Assembly (NCBI RefSeq): GCF_019195455.1
Contig: NZ_JAIMBW010000001.1
Coordinates: 2,046,001-2,110,000 of the forward strand
DNA: 64,000 bases
DNA from: Gymnodinialimonas phycosphaerae
Lineage (GTDB): Bacteria > Pseudomonadota > Alphaproteobacteria > Rhodobacterales > Rhodobacteraceae
Reading direction: 5' to 3'
The position numbers were made by a program, and so were the translations under genes. The notes under the pieces are model-generated. The model did not search any database, was not told the DNA's origin, and saw only the letters and a list, made by a program, of their open reading frames with translations. This document shows positions 43,489 through 54,948 of this stretch, piece after piece (the stretch's first letter is position 1; each line of letters begins with the position of its first letter).

Positions 43489-44545
43489 TCCCCTCCCCTC
43501 CGGCAGCGTTGTCGGCATCCTTGGCGGCGGCCAGCTTGGCCGCATGTTGGCCATGGCGGCGGCAAAACTGGGCTACAAGGCCCATATCTTCGAGCCCGGC
43601 GCCGCCCCGGCGGCGGACGTCGCGGCGGACTGGACGCAAGCGAGCTACGATGACCTCGACGCGCTGAAGCGCTTCGCGGAGGCCTGCGACGTCATCACCT
43701 TCGAGTTCGAGAACATCCCCGCCGAGGCCCTTGACGTCATCGCCGCCACCACGCCGCTGTTCCCTGACCGCCGGGCGCTGGAAACCAGCCAGGATCGCCT
43801 GATCGAGAAGGCCTTTCTGCGCGATTTGGGTCTGAGAACCGCCCCCTACGCCCCGGTCAATGGCGACATCCACGACGTGCTGGCCACCACCGGCACGCCC
43901 GCGATCCTGAAGACGCGGCGGTTCGGCTACGACGGCAAGGGGCAGGCCCGCGTCATGGATCCGACTGATGCCGAAAGCGCGCTGGACGCCCTGCAAGGTG
44001 CCCCCGCCATTGCCGAGGGTTTTGTCGATTTCTCCATGGAAATCAGCGTGATCGCTGCACGGGGGCAGGACGGCAGCGTGGCGGCCTTTGACCCCGGCGA
44101 GAACGTCCACCACGACGGTATCCTCGACACCACGACGGTCCCTGCCCAGATCTCGGCCGCGCTGAAAACAGATGCGGTGCTGATGGCGTCGCAGATCCTC
44201 AATGCGCTGGATTACGTCGGTGTCCTTGGGGTCGAGTTGTTCGTGACGCCCCAGGGGCTCATCGTCAACGAGGTCGCGCCGCGGGTGCACAACTCTGGCC
44301 ATTGGACCCAGGCGGGCTGCGCCGTCGATCAGTTCGAACAGCACATCCGTGCCGTGACCGGATGGCCCCTGGGCGATGGCAGCCGCCACGCCAACGTCAC
44401 GATGGAGAACCTGATCGGCGACGCCATCGACCGCGCCCCTGCACTGGCGGCCGAGGCCGGGGTCCAGATCCACCTTTATGGCAAATCGGAAACACGCCCG
44501 GGCCGCAAGATGGGTCATATCAACCGGGTGACAGGTCCGGCGTGA
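43481..44545 (+). CDS. purK: N5-carboxyaminoimidazole ribonucleotide synthase
   Basis: PurK makes N5-CAIR from AIR, ATP and bicarbonate. It is an ATP-grasp enzyme of 354 residues: [20 protein letters not shown] at the start, [17 protein letters not shown] in the ATP lid, and [17 protein letters not shown] near the metal site. It starts inside the end of purE. The next 196 bp before the convergent lipase gene are non-coding and hold a C/G hairpin. Confidence 0.96.
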   Translation: MSNPLPSGSVVGILGGGQLGRMLAMAAAKLGYKAHIFEPGAAPAADVAADWTQASYDDLDALKRFAEACDVITFEFENIPAEALDVIAATTPLFPDRRALETSQDRLIEKAFLRDLGLRTAPYAPVNGDIHDVLATTGTPAILKTRRFGYDGKGQARVMDPTDAESALDALQGAPAIAEGFVDFSMEISVIAARGQDGSVAAFDPGENVHHDGILDTTTVPAQISAALKTDAVLMASQILNALDYVGVLGVELFVTPQGLIVNEVAPRVHNSGHWTQAGCAVDQFEQHIRAVTGWPLGDGSRHANVTMENLIGDAIDRAPALAAEAGVQIHLYGKSETRPGRKMGHINRVTGPA

Positions 44546-44650
44546 CGGCGCCGAAAGCGCCAAGGGCCCCCCTGTTCATCTTGCCAAAAAAACTCATGCT
44601 GACCGCCCCACAAGGCGCAGGCGCCTCCAATGGGGTCCCAAGGGGGAGCG

Positions 44651-44673
44651 CGAGGGGGGGGCTTCCCCCCTCG
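44651..44673. terminator. G-rich hairpin between purK and the lipase gene
   Basis: CGAGGGGGG at 44651-44659 pairs with CCCCCCTCG at 44665-44673 around GGCTT. It lies between two convergent genes and resembles the hairpins at 10866-10910. It is probably a bidirectional transcription barrier. Confidence 0.5.
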
Positions 44674-44741
44674 CCACCGGCGACGGGCGCGGCACGCGCA
44701 CGGCGCAACCCCGGAAGTGCCCCAACCAGATGGCCTGGCGC

Positions 44742-45467
44742 CTATTCTATCAGATCCCCGATCGCCTCGATCACGCTCAAATCGGGGTCAAACGCCCCGT
44801 GGTCCAGAAACGACTGAACCTGTGCCATCACAAGCGGACTGTTCATCATGAACGTATGGGTGACGGGCAGAACGATGTGATCCGCCATGCCGTCCACGAC
44901 CGTGCGGTCCACGCCAACCTTGCCATCGTCCGGCCCCGGGATCAGCGCCGAATAGATCGGGTTCAGCGTTCGGTTTCCCGCAATCACACCCAGTTCGAAA
45001 TCCACATCCCCCAGCCGGTTCACCAGGTCGCCGGGGTCCGTTCCCAACTGCATCCCCGCCGGGCCATTGAGCCATTCGAAGGGCTCCAGTGGCCCGAACA
45101 CATCCACCAGTTCCGAGCCGCCATTGGGCGGTGCCAACATCACCACGCGGCCAAGGTAAGGCATCGCATGCTCGCCCAACCAGTAGCGCGCCAGGATCCC
45201 CCCCATGGAGTGGGTGACAAAATGCACCCTCTGCAACCCGCACCGCGCCAGCGCGGGTGGGATCGTGGCGTCCGCCAACTCTGCAATGGACGCGCTGGTG
45301 GACGGATACGTGCGGTTTTCCACCTGATAGCCCAAGGCCTCCAGCCGCTCTTCCAGCAGGTAAAGCGATGTCTCGCTGCGCGCCAAACCATGCAGCAAAA
45401 CAACGCAATCGGCGCGCACCGGGGCGGCGACAAGCAGAAGCAGGAAAAAGGAAACAACCAAACGCAT
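44742..45467 (-). CDS. Exported lipase-like alpha/beta hydrolase
   Basis: A 241-residue hydrolase. [19 protein letters not shown] is a signal peptide, supporting ATG 45467 rather than the longer open frame. [20 protein letters not shown] holds the oxyanion [17 protein letters not shown] the catalytic serine, and [20 protein letters not shown] the likely Asp and His. It is probably a periplasmic or secreted lipase/esterase. It is divergent from the NUDIX gene. Confidence 0.85.
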   Translation of the reverse strand: MRLVVSFFLLLLVAAPVRADCVVLLHGLARSETSLYLLEERLEALGYQVENRTYPSTSASIAELADATIPPALARCGLQRVHFVTHSMGGILARYWLGEHAMPYLGRVVMLAPPNGGSELVDVFGPLEPFEWLNGPAGMQLGTDPGDLVNRLGDVDFELGVIAGNRTLNPIYSALIPGPDDGKVGVDRTVVDGMADHIVLPVTHTFMMNSPLVMAQVQSFLDHGAFDPDLSVIEAIGDLIE

Positions 45468-45543
45468 TTCCCATAGATAGGCGATCCCCCCCTCCCATAC
45501 GAGGGCCTTGCCCTCGGCGCGTCGTAACGTCAGTTTCGCCCTC

Positions 45544-46035
45544 ATGTCCAAGCCCATTTCCAAGCCCGATTCCAGGCCCATCTCCAGGCCCCCTGGCCGC
45601 CCGATCCGCATGGCTGTCCGAGGCATCTTGATGATCGACGACCGCCTGCTTCTGGTCAACGCCTGGCCCGAGGCAAAATCCGACCTCATGTGCGCGCCCG
45701 GCGGCGGCGCCGATCCCCACAGCTCGCTTGAAGACAACCTGAAACGCGAGTTCCTTGAGGAAACCGGGCTGGAAATCGCGGTCGGTGCGCCGTGCCTGAT
45801 CAACGAATTCCACGACCGCAGGCGCGATTTCCATCAGGTCGACGTCTACTTCCGCGTGACGCTGATATCGGGCGACCCCTTGCAGGACTGGACCGACCCG
45901 GAAGGCATCGTCACCAAGCGCCGCCTTGTGACGCGCGCGGAAATGGCCGAGGTCCGCGTAAAGCCCGACAGTCTGGAGCGCATCGCCTGGGACGGCGGCA
46001 TCTTCTATGACGTGCTGGAGCCCGTCCTGCGCTGA
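45544..46035 (+). CDS. NUDIX hydrolase
   Basis: A 163-residue protein of the Nudix family, which splits nucleoside diphosphate derivatives. The Nudix box reads [20 protein letters not shown] followed by ETG; R-E and E-E are present, but the first glutamate of the consensus (eight before Arg) is serine, so metal binding may be altered. The N-terminus is a four-fold [16 protein letters not shown] repeat from 12-bp DNA units; ATG 45610 (MAVRG) would skip it. The gene overlaps the convergent EamA gene by 31 bp. Substrate unknown. Confidence 0.85.
   Translation: MSKPISKPDSRPISRPPGRPIRMAVRGILMIDDRLLLVNAWPEAKSDLMCAPGGGADPHSSLEDNLKREFLEETGLEIAVGAPCLINEFHDRRRDFHQVDVYFRVTLISGDPLQDWTDPEGIVTKRRLVTRAEMAEVRVKPDSLERIAWDGGIFYDVLEPVLR
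45547..45594 (+). repeat. Four 12-bp repeats at the NUDIX N-terminus
   Basis: Units TCCAAGCCCATT, TCCAAGCCCGAT, TCCAGGCCCATC and TCCAGGCCCCCT follow the ATG at 45544 and encode Ser-Lys/Arg-Pro-x four times. They lie directly at the translation start, in the gap to the divergent lipase gene. Confidence 0.8.
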
Positions 46036-46874
46036 AACAGGCCCAGGCCGTAGGCGATCCCGCCCAGGGTGACGGCCCCGGCCCCCACCATGCGCCAGGT
46101 GATGACCTCTCCCAATAGCGCCACCCCTGCCGCCATCGCGATGACCGGCACCGTCAGTTGCAACAGCGCCGACGTGGAGCCCCGCAATTTCGGCAGCACG
46201 TCATACCACAGGGCATATCCAAGGCCCGAGGTCAGCCCGCCCGCCACCACGGCCAACACGATGCCCGTAACCGTCGTCGCCACGCCATCGATCTGCACCG
46301 GGCGCAGCAGCGTCAACAGCAACAGGGGCGGCACCGACCAGATGAAATTCGCCCCGGTCTCGGCCATCGGGTACGTCGCCCTGCGCCCCGCCAGGCTGTA
46401 GATGCCCCAGCCCACCGCCGCCGCCAACATGGCAATGACGGCGACAGCCGGAAGCGCGGCCGCCCCGGAGGGCCAGCTGAGCCAAGCCAGCCCTGCAAGG
46501 GCCAGCGCCGCGCCGATCCAGCGCCGCGCGGGCGGACGCTCACCACCGATCAGCGCCCCTGCAAACATCGTCACCTGCACGCCACCGAACAGGATCAACG
46601 CGCCAAGACCTGCGTCCATCTGGATGTAAGAAATTGAAAACCCTATCAGATAAACGGTAAGGCTTCCCGCCCCCACGATCCGCGCAGGTGCCAGCACCGG
46701 TAAGCCCCGGCGTTGGATCAACACCAGGACCGCCAGCGTCACCGCGCCCGCGAAGGCGCGCACGAGGGCGAACACGATGGCATCAATCTCGCCGCCGCCC
46801 ACCGCCATGCGGTTCAGGATCGAGTTCGAGGCGAAGGCCACGAGGACGACGCAGATCAGGAAGACAAACCGCAT
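46005..46874 (-). CDS. EamA/DMT family transporter
   Basis: A 289-residue inner-membrane protein with ten predicted helices in two EamA halves (FLICVVLVAFASNSILNRMA opens the first, IVLAVVAGGLTSGLGYALWY lies in the second). Members export amino acids or metabolites; the substrate is unknown. It starts 1 bp after the phnM stop, so the two are probably cotranscribed, and its 3' end overlaps the NUDIX gene on the other strand by 31 bp. Confidence 0.88.
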   Translation of the reverse strand: MRFVFLICVVLVAFASNSILNRMAVGGGEIDAIVFALVRAFAGAVTLAVLVLIQRRGLPVLAPARIVGAGSLTVYLIGFSISYIQMDAGLGALILFGGVQVTMFAGALIGGERPPARRWIGAALALAGLAWLSWPSGAAALPAVAVIAMLAAAVGWGIYSLAGRRATYPMAETGANFIWSVPPLLLLTLLRPVQIDGVATTVTGIVLAVVAGGLTSGLGYALWYDVLPKLRGSTSALLQLTVPVIAMAAGVALLGEVITWRMVGAGAVTLGGIAYGLGLFQRRTGSSTS

Positions 46875-46875
46875 G

Positions 46876-48018
46876 TTACTGTACCATTCGCAAAGCCAAT
46901 TCGCCCGTCAGATGGGTGACGCGGCCGGCGCAGAAGACGCCCTCGATCCGGCGCGTCTTCTCCGACATCACCACCAGATCAGCCCGCCGTCCGGGACACA
47001 AGCACCCCCGGTCGCCCCAGCCCATCACACCTGCGGGCCCCGCCGAGATCAGGCCCCAAGCGTCCTGCAACGGCATGCCAGCGTCCCATAGTTTCAGCGC
47101 CGCACGATGCAGCGAGGGGTAGTGGTAATCCGAGACCAACGCGCGCACGAGCCCGTCGGCAATCAACGCCTCGGCAGAGACTTTCTTGTCATGGGAGCCG
47201 CCCCGCACGACATTCGGCGCGCCCATGATTACCGGCTCGCCCGCCGCGACAGCGGCTTCGGCGGCGGCGCGGGTTTCGGGAAACTCCGCGATGGTCGCAC
47301 CAAAGGCCCGGTGGCGGGCGCGATCCTCGGCGGTGGCGTCATCATGGCTACCGATGTGCACGCCCTGCGCCCGCAGGTCTGCGGTCAGTCCCGCAAGGGC
47401 CTGAAGGGCTTGTGGCATCGCGTCATGAAGCCGTTGCAACAGCGCGTGGTGAGCCTCGGGCGAGCGCCCGGATTTCAGGGCCTGCCCTGTCAGGCGGGGC
47501 GGGCGTTTGCCCGCCGCAAGGGCGCTGTGGGGCAAATGGTCATTCAGCACGACGTAGCGGATGTTTTCCCGCGCGATCAGCGCGCGGGCGCGGTCGAACT
47601 GATCGGCGACCGAAGTCTCCAGCCGCAACTGCACATGCAGATCCGTGGCGGCGTGCCCGTCTTTCACTGCCCCGGCCAGCACCTCAGCGAAATCTGGCCC
47701 CCGCATGCCGCCTTCCCACGAAAAGAACTGCGCCAGCATCGCCGTGGTGATGCCGTTGGACGCAAGCTCTGCCTCCACCGCGCGCAGGCCCAGGGCCGGG
47801 TCCGATTGCGCGCCACGGCGCGGTGCCATGTGGTGTTCGAACCCGTCCCCATGCAGGTCGATGATGCCCGGCAGGATCAGGTAGCCCGTCGCATCCACAT
47901 GACGCGCGGCCCGCCCCGCGATGCGACCGTCGTGGATAGAGATATTTGCCTCCGTCAGTCCGTCGGCAAGAAGTACTTCGCCGTCGGCAAAACAGAGTGA
48001 GAGAGTGGAGATGGCCAT
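46876..48018 (-). CDS. phnM: PhnM-type alpha-D-ribose 1-methylphosphonate 5-triphosphate diphosphatase
   Basis: An amidohydrolase-fold enzyme of the C-P lyase pathway that removes pyrophosphate from the triphosphate intermediate. The 380-residue protein starts at ATG 48018 (MAISTLSLCF). Family features are LPGIIDLHGDGFEHHMAPR with its metal ligands, GVHIGSHDDATAED, and VVRGGSHDKKVSAEA then LVSDYHYPSLH. No other phn genes are in the window; the C-P lyase cluster must be elsewhere, or this is a stand-alone homologue. Confidence 0.85.
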   Translation of the reverse strand: MAISTLSLCFADGEVLLADGLTEANISIHDGRIAGRAARHVDATGYLILPGIIDLHGDGFEHHMAPRRGAQSDPALGLRAVEAELASNGITTAMLAQFFSWEGGMRGPDFAEVLAGAVKDGHAATDLHVQLRLETSVADQFDRARALIARENIRYVVLNDHLPHSALAAGKRPPRLTGQALKSGRSPEAHHALLQRLHDAMPQALQALAGLTADLRAQGVHIGSHDDATAEDRARHRAFGATIAEFPETRAAAEAAVAAGEPVIMGAPNVVRGGSHDKKVSAEALIADGLVRALVSDYHYPSLHRAALKLWDAGMPLQDAWGLISAGPAGVMGWGDRGCLCPGRRADLVVMSEKTRRIEGVFCAGRVTHLTGELALRMVQ

Positions 48019-48133
48019 GGGCGGGACCCTGTCAGCCCGCATCAGAAAATAAAAGGGGCGCCGCAAATGGACGCCCCTTATTCGTAGTTCCGTCTGCCCC
48101 GGATGAGCAGCAGATCGTCAGGCAGGACGCAAT

Positions 48134-48748
48134 CTATGCGAGGGACCGATCAGCGCGTGATTTGCGCAATCCCATCGTTCCGACAGCGCCCAAGCCGCCG
48201 AGCATAAGCAGGATGCCGGCCGGAAGCGGAATTGGGGCGGCATTCTCGACGATAAGGGTCATGGGCAAGGTCCGCCCGCTGCTGAATGGGAGAGTCGAAC
48301 TGGTGTAAGTTCCGAGGTTGAACAACGAAAAGTCCACGGCAATCTCAAGCGCGCCGGTCCAGGACACGACATCCCCGGTCGAGAAGGACAGCGGGCCACT
48401 GTCAATGCGGATACCGAATTCATCGTCCGACGACGGCGTATCATCATCGAGGTGAATGCCCGTGATCGAACTTGTCGCGCCTCCGTTGACGGCAACGCTT
48501 GCGGTGGACGACGTGGCGGACAGTTCCGCAAGGTTGAGGACGCGCACGAAATCCCCAACCTCGGCCCAAACGTCACTGTTCATTGCCGGGAACCCAAATG
48601 ATGCGTCCGCGAGCGCGACCGCATCTCCGGAGAACGCAAGAGTAGTTGTGCCGTTCCCGTCAATACCACTGAAGGTGACCGTAAGGGCATCCGCTGTTCC
48701 CGCAGCTAATACGAACGCCATCGCAGCAAGAACTGATTTTTCAAACAT
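48134..48748 (-). CDS. VPLPA-CTERM sorting domain protein
   Basis: A 204-residue exported protein with a signal peptide (MFEKSVLAAMAFVLAAGTAD) and a C-terminal sorting signal: PIPLPAGILLMLGGLGAVGT, a hydrophobic helix, then basic RKSRADR. This VPLPA-type tail is the substrate signal of exosortase-like enzymes linked with exopolysaccharide in alphaproteobacteria. The middle is Ser/Thr/Gly-rich and beta-like (VTFSGIDGNGTTTLAFSGDA). No exosortase gene lies nearby. GGGGA lies about 10 bases before ATG 48748. Confidence 0.88.
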   Translation of the reverse strand: MFEKSVLAAMAFVLAAGTADALTVTFSGIDGNGTTTLAFSGDAVALADASFGFPAMNSDVWAEVGDFVRVLNLAELSATSSTASVAVNGGATSSITGIHLDDDTPSSDDEFGIRIDSGPLSFSTGDVVSWTGALEIAVDFSLFNLGTYTSSTLPFSSGRTLPMTLIVENAAPIPLPAGILLMLGGLGAVGTMGLRKSRADRSLA

Positions 48749-49159
48749 GTGACTAATCCCCATAAAAATAAATTGAACTTGAAAACACTAGCGCTGCGGA
48801 CATTACGAAGTCAATCGGGATGAGTTTTCTATCCGAGACCGCGGTACGGCATGCGCTTCGATGAAACATTTATAGGCACTTTGAACTTTCTGGACCAATT
48901 TCAGGCACTTTCCAAAAAAACGGGCTCGGGCCGACCGTAGGTCGGAAAAACCATAAATATGTTGAGATGTGTCTTGCCGAGGACGCCACCAAAAGAACCA
49001 GACCTTGCCCGCTTTTTCTTCTGACCGCCCATTTGTTTCAATTCGCGGCGCCAAAGGACGAAAACTATTGCATAAATCCGCGATGGGAACATGACAAAGG
49101 GGCCCGAAGGCCCCTTTGCATTACCTATCAGAAAGCTGACTTTGCGACGGCAAAGCTGC
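48749..49159. other. 411-bp intergenic region between groEL and the VPLPA-CTERM gene
   Basis: No gene is seen. The part next to the VPLPA-CTERM gene is AT-rich and probably holds its promoter. CCGACC-GTA-GGTCGG (48931-48945) forms a small hairpin followed by AAAAA. The groEL terminator lies at 49096-49117. Confidence 0.65.
49096..49117 (-). terminator. Terminator after groEL
   Basis: AAAGGGGCC at 49096-49104 and GGCCCCTTT at 49109-49117 pair around CGAA, 43 bases after the groEL stop. Read on the minus strand the tetraloop is TTCG, a very stable hairpin. Only a short T stretch follows. Confidence 0.75.
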
Positions 49160-50818
<1,659 letters not shown>

Positions 50819-50855
50819 TTAGAGGTACTTTTCAGCGTACGGATCGGTCCGCGTC

Positions 50856-51143
50856 TTAGGTGATGATGCCCAAGATGTCGGATTCCTTCATCATCAGCAG
50901 TTCTTCGCCGTCGAGCGTCACTTCCGTGCCGGACCATTTGCCGAACAGGATGCGGTCGCCTTGCTTGACGGCCATTTCGATCAGCTCGCCGGAGTCCTTG
51001 CGGGCGCCTTCGCCACAGGAAACGACTTCACCCTCAGAGGGCTTTTCTTTCGCGCTTTCGGGGATGATCAGACCACCCTTGGTCTTTTCCTCGGATTCAA
51101 CACGGCGAACCAACACGCGGTCATGCAGCGGTTTCAATGCCAT
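50856..51143 (-). CDS. groS: Co-chaperonin GroES (Hsp10)
   Basis: The 95-residue lid of the GroEL chamber. It begins [20 protein letters not shown] at ATG 51143, with the mobile loop [16 protein letters not shown] and a C-terminus ending in DILGIIT. The frame is open upstream, but the family length and start fix ATG 51143. It is the first gene of the groESL operon, with a CIRCE element about 45 bp upstream. Confidence 0.98.
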   Translation of the reverse strand: MALKPLHDRVLVRRVESEEKTKGGLIIPESAKEKPSEGEVVSCGEGARKDSGELIEMAVKQGDRILFGKWSGTEVTLDGEELLMMKESDILGIIT

Positions 51144-51188
51144 TTTCGGCCTCTCCTCTATCCGGTTAGGGATTGTCTCTCTGATGTA

Positions 51189-51215
51189 TTGGCACTCGCC
51201 AGTGGTGAGTGCCAA
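51189..51215. promoter_or_regulatory. CIRCE element (HrcA operator) of groESL
   Basis: TTGGCACTC (51189-51197), nine bases, then GAGTGCCAA (51207-51215): a perfect inverted repeat matching the CIRCE consensus TTAGCACTC-N9-GAGTGCTAA with one symmetrical change. HrcA binds CIRCE and represses groESL until heat shock. It overlaps or directly follows the predicted transcription start. Confidence 0.95.
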
Positions 51216-51222
51216 CGACGGG

Positions 51223-51251
51223 GAGATAAGGACGCAGACTTCGGCTGTCAA
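51223..51251 (-). promoter_or_regulatory. groESL promoter
   Basis: On the minus strand: TTGACA (51251-51246), a 17-bp spacer, then TATCTC (51228-51223). The predicted start of transcription is near 51216, at the edge of CIRCE, so HrcA binding would block it. The -35 box is a perfect sigma70 match. Confidence 0.75.
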
Positions 51252-51328
51252 GTCGCGCCCGACGGTAATCAGCAATTAAGACCTTGCCACTAAGCAGGGG
51301 GGAACCCGATTCACCCTGGATATTGCCG

Positions 51329-53281
51329 ATGACCTTTTTCTCAAGCCTCTCGTTTAAGTTCCGCATGCTTTTGTGCGTCACGATTTCCCTGCTGATCTTT
51401 GGCGCGGCGATGGCCTACAAGGCATCCCTCATGGTCATCGATGCCTACGCGTATGGCGTCAATGTCGCCAACGTGTCGGCCGTGCGCCTGATCGTGAACG
51501 AGCTGGAGGATGAGTTTTCGGGCCTTTCGCATTCGGGGTCACAAAACGCCAGCGTCGAAAGCTTGACGTGGGACGATATGCCGGACGATGTGGATGACGA
51601 CAGGCTGGATGCGGTGCGTTCGGTGTCGGGCCTTCATGCGACCGTGTTCAGATGGAATCCCGAAACGCAGGACTTCATTCGCGACGCAACCACCATCGAA
51701 ACGGCGCCAGGCCAACGCGCCGTGGGCACCCCCATGGCGCGCGGGGTCGTCTATGACGCCATGGTCGCGGGGGAGACCTTCGTGGGAGAGGTGGACATCC
51801 TGGGCCAGGGCTACGTGACCTATTACCATCCCGTGCGCGACAGCGCGGGCAACACGGTCAGCGTCTTCTTTTCGGGCTACCCGGACGCGTCACTGATGGC
51901 CGATGCGCGCAGCAGCCTGATCTTGAGCGCCGCCATCTCCTCCCTGGTGTTGGCACTTATCCTGATGGGCACGTTCTTCTTTGTGGCCCGTTCCTTGCGG
52001 CCCTTGAATGCCGCCACGCAGTCGATCGTGAACCTGTCACGTGGAAATCTTGACGACGACATCTCATTCACCGATCGCAAAGATGAAATCGGGCAGATCT
52101 CTCAATCCTTGCTGGTGTTGCAGGCCTCGATGCAAGAGGCGGCGGAACTGAAGATAACGGATGCCGAAAAATCGGAAGAGGCCGCCGCCAGGCAGCGGGA
52201 CCAGGCCATTGTGGTGGAGGCATTGACCGAAGGTTTGGGGCGCTTGGGCAACCTCGACCTGACGACACATATCGAAAGTGACCCCAACGCGCCCTTCCCC
52301 GCCGAGTACGAAGGGCTGCGCACGTCTTTCAACATGCTTGTCGATAACCTGTCCGAAAGTGTCGAAGCCATCCGGGAAGTCGCCGATGAGGTCAACCAGG
52401 ACGCCCGCGAAATGGCAAGTTCCTCGCAGGATCTGTCCGGGCGCACGGAAAAACAGGCGGCTACACTGGAAGAATCCGCCGCTGCGTTGGAAGAATTGAG
52501 CGCCAGTATTCAGTCGACTGCCAAAAATGCCAGTGACGCAGAGGCCAACACCAGCGAGAACCGCGCCGTTGCGAAACGGACGGGGGACATCGTCGAGACG
52601 GCCATTTCGGCGATGGCGGCGATTGAGGAGTCGTCTCGGAAAATCACGCAGATCATCTCTGTGATCGATGACATCGCGTTCCAGACGAACCTGCTGGCGC
52701 TCAATGCGGGCGTCGAAGCCGCCCGGGCCGGGGATGCCGGTCGCGGCTTTGCTGTCGTCGCCTCGGAAGTTCGGGCGCTGGCGCAGCATTCGTCGGCCTC
52801 CGCACAAGAGATCAAGGCGCTGATCGCCTCGTCCAGTGAACAGGTGGAAAATGGCAGCAAACTGGTGCGAAACGCTGGCGACTCGATCGGGGACATCGTG
52901 TCCCGCGTCGATCGCGTCGCAAGCCTGGTGTCCGACATCGCCCTGTCGGCCAAGGAGCAATCAATTGGCGTGACAGAGATCAACACCGGCGTTCGGGAGC
53001 TGGACTCGGCCACTCAGCGCAATGCCGCCATGGCTGAAGAGGCCTCTGCCGCTAGCGAAAGCCTGACCGCCGCCGCCGACCGACTTGCAAACCAACTGGC
53101 CCGTTTTCAGGTTTCGACCGCACCGATGGAAACGAATTGGACCGCCACGGCTGTTGGCCATGATGTGCCCTCTGCCATGGAAGTCGCCATCGAGGCAGAG
53201 GCCTTTGCCCCCCGCGCGCCCGCACGGGCTGCCCCCGATCTGGACATGGGGGCGCAGGCAGACGTCTTTCGGGACTTCTGA
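51329..53281 (+). CDS. Methyl-accepting chemotaxis protein
   Basis: A transmembrane chemoreceptor of 650 residues. Helix 1 is near residues 8-30 ([20 protein letters not shown]). A periplasmic sensor of about 150 residues (cache-like, [20 protein letters not shown]) follows, then helix 2 near 190-215 ([17 protein letters not shown]), a HAMP domain, and the signalling hairpin with the conserved tip [23 protein letters not shown] 51329 is chosen from several possible starts. No che genes lie nearby. The ligand is unknown. Confidence 0.93.
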   Translation: MTFFSSLSFKFRMLLCVTISLLIFGAAMAYKASLMVIDAYAYGVNVANVSAVRLIVNELEDEFSGLSHSGSQNASVESLTWDDMPDDVDDDRLDAVRSVSGLHATVFRWNPETQDFIRDATTIETAPGQRAVGTPMARGVVYDAMVAGETFVGEVDILGQGYVTYYHPVRDSAGNTVSVFFSGYPDASLMADARSSLILSAAISSLVLALILMGTFFFVARSLRPLNAATQSIVNLSRGNLDDDISFTDRKDEIGQISQSLLVLQASMQEAAELKITDAEKSEEAAARQRDQAIVVEALTEGLGRLGNLDLTTHIESDPNAPFPAEYEGLRTSFNMLVDNLSESVEAIREVADEVNQDAREMASSSQDLSGRTEKQAATLEESAAALEELSASIQSTAKNASDAEANTSENRAVAKRTGDIVETAISAMAAIEESSRKITQIISVIDDIAFQTNLLALNAGVEAARAGDAGRGFAVVASEVRALAQHSSASAQEIKALIASSSEQVENGSKLVRNAGDSIGDIVSRVDRVASLVSDIALSAKEQSIGVTEINTGVRELDSATQRNAAMAEEASAASESLTAAADRLANQLARFQVSTAPMETNWTATAVGHDVPSAMEVAIEAEAFAPRAPARAAPDLDMGAQADVFRDF

Positions 53282-53373
53282 TGCGTCCAGAAATACCGCT
53301 TCCTGCCCGTGACAACGGCCCAACCGAAAGCTAGAAGGACGCCAAATTCAGCAGATCATGCAAGGTATGCCCC

Positions 53374-54297
53374 ATGACCACATTGGTTTTCGGCCACAAA
53401 TCCCCCGACACAGATTCCACCGGTTCCCCGCTCATTTGGGCGTGGTACCTGACAGAGGTCAAAGGCGCCCCGGCAGAGGCAGTCTTGCTGGGTGAACCCA
53501 ACACCGAAGCAGCCTTTGTTCTCGACCGTTGGGACCTGCCGAAACCTCGCATCATCGACGCGGTCGAGGCCGGACAACCGGTTGTCATCGTTGACACCAA
53601 CAACCCGGCCGAGCTGCCCGACGCGATCAATGACGCGGACATTCAGGCGATCATCGACCACCACAAACTGGTTGGCGGTCTGGAGACCAAAGGCCCGATC
53701 GATATCCGGATCGAGCCGCTGGCCTGCACCGCCACGATCATGCACAAGATGATCGGCGCGGACCTGGCCCAGGCGCCCACCAATATCAAGGGTGCGATGC
53801 TTAGCTGCATCCTGTCGGACACGCTGGAATTCCGGTCGCCCACGACGACCCAGGAAGACCGCGCAATCGCAGAGGCGCTGGCCAACGATCTGGAGATCGA
53901 CATCCCCGCCTATGCGGCCGAGATGTTCGCCGCCAAATCCGATGTCTCCAGCTTCTCGGACGCCGAATTGCTGCGCATGGACAGCAAGACCTACGAGGTG
54001 GGTGGCAAGACATTCCGCGTCTCGGTCCTGGAAACCACCTCTCCCGCGACGGTTCTGTCCCGCAAGGACAGCCTGATGGAGACGATGCCCAAGGTCGCAA
54101 CCGAGGACGGCGCGGATCAGGTCCTGTTGTTCGTGATCGACATCCTGAACGAAGAAGCCACCTTGCTGGTGCCAAACGATCTGGTGAAATCCGTGGCCGA
54201 GAAAAGCTTTTCCACCGTCGCAGGCGAAGGCGACCTGCTCGTCCTGCCAGGCGTCGTAAGCCGAAAAAAGCAGATCATCCCGAACCTCGCGGTCTGA
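53374..54297 (+). CDS. ppaC: Manganese-dependent inorganic pyrophosphatase (family II)
   Basis: Hydrolyses pyrophosphate, pulling biosynthetic reactions forward. The 307-residue DHH-family enzyme has TLVFGHKSPDTDSTGSPLIW, IVDTNNPAELP, the DHH motif AIIDHHKLVGGL, SDTLEFRSPT and the C-terminal VVSRKKQIIPNL. No regulatory CBS domains are present, and the length is typical. It is cytoplasmic. A GC hairpin without T run (54304-54332) lies after the stop. Confidence 0.95.
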   Translation: MTTLVFGHKSPDTDSTGSPLIWAWYLTEVKGAPAEAVLLGEPNTEAAFVLDRWDLPKPRIIDAVEAGQPVVIVDTNNPAELPDAINDADIQAIIDHHKLVGGLETKGPIDIRIEPLACTATIMHKMIGADLAQAPTNIKGAMLSCILSDTLEFRSPTTTQEDRAIAEALANDLEIDIPAYAAEMFAAKSDVSSFSDAELLRMDSKTYEVGGKTFRVSVLETTSPATVLSRKDSLMETMPKVATEDGADQVLLFVIDILNEEATLLVPNDLVKSVAEKSFSTVAGEGDLLVLPGVVSRKKQIIPNLAV

Positions 54298-54356
54298 CAT
54301 CACGGGCAAGGCCGGTTTTCCGGGCCTTGCCCGCCCTGACGCCACCGGAGGCCCCC

Positions 54357-54878
54357 TTGCGTATCGTATTGCCCTTCCTCACCGTCCTTGCGCTGGCACT
54401 TCCCGGGCGCGCGGATACCTACTGGCCCGGTCCCGGCGACATTGTTACGCCCCATGCCGGCGGACTTGACCTGTCCAGCGCCGACGGCATGGCGCGCGAG
54501 GGGATGCCCTTCGGCAGCTCGTTTCACGAGACCATGCACACCTTGGTGCCGATCTTCGGCCATGACGTCTCGGTTGCGTTCCCGCAGGAATGCGGCGAAG
54601 GGCCGTTGGTCTCGGTCCATATTCCGGGCCAGATCAACCTCATGTTCCAGGAAGATCAGCTTGCGGGGTGGATGTTGATCGACGACAGCGCCTTGCGCAC
54701 CGCAACGGGGTTGCATGTCGGTGCGCCGCGCATGGCGCTGGCCGACGAGGGTGCCGTCAGTTGCACCGAAACCGGCATTGGTACCGAGTTCGGCGCGGGC
54801 GACTTGTTCGGCCTGCTGTCCGAAGACGGCACCACCATTCAGGGCATCTGGTCCGGCGCGACCTGCATCTTTCGGTAA
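54357..54878 (+). CDS. Exported hypothetical protein
   Basis: A 173-residue protein with a probable TTG start at 54357, because GGAGG lies about 5 bases upstream and the product then begins with a signal peptide (MRIVLPFLTVLALALPGRAD). The mature part has conserved-looking pairs of Cys (VAFPQECGEGPL, AVSCTETGIG, GATCIFR). No domain is recognised. It lies between the pyrophosphatase and HAD genes on the same strand, 59 bp after the former. Function unknown. Confidence 0.75.
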   Translation: MRIVLPFLTVLALALPGRADTYWPGPGDIVTPHAGGLDLSSADGMAREGMPFGSSFHETMHTLVPIFGHDVSVAFPQECGEGPLVSVHIPGQINLMFQEDQLAGWMLIDDSALRTATGLHVGAPRMALADEGAVSCTETGIGTEFGAGDLFGLLSEDGTTIQGIWSGATCIFR

Positions 54879-54948
54879 TCCGGCGCGAGGTCTGGCGACC
54901 TGCGGGCACATCGCATAAGTCTGCGCCAAGCCTGAACCGGAGCGCCCC

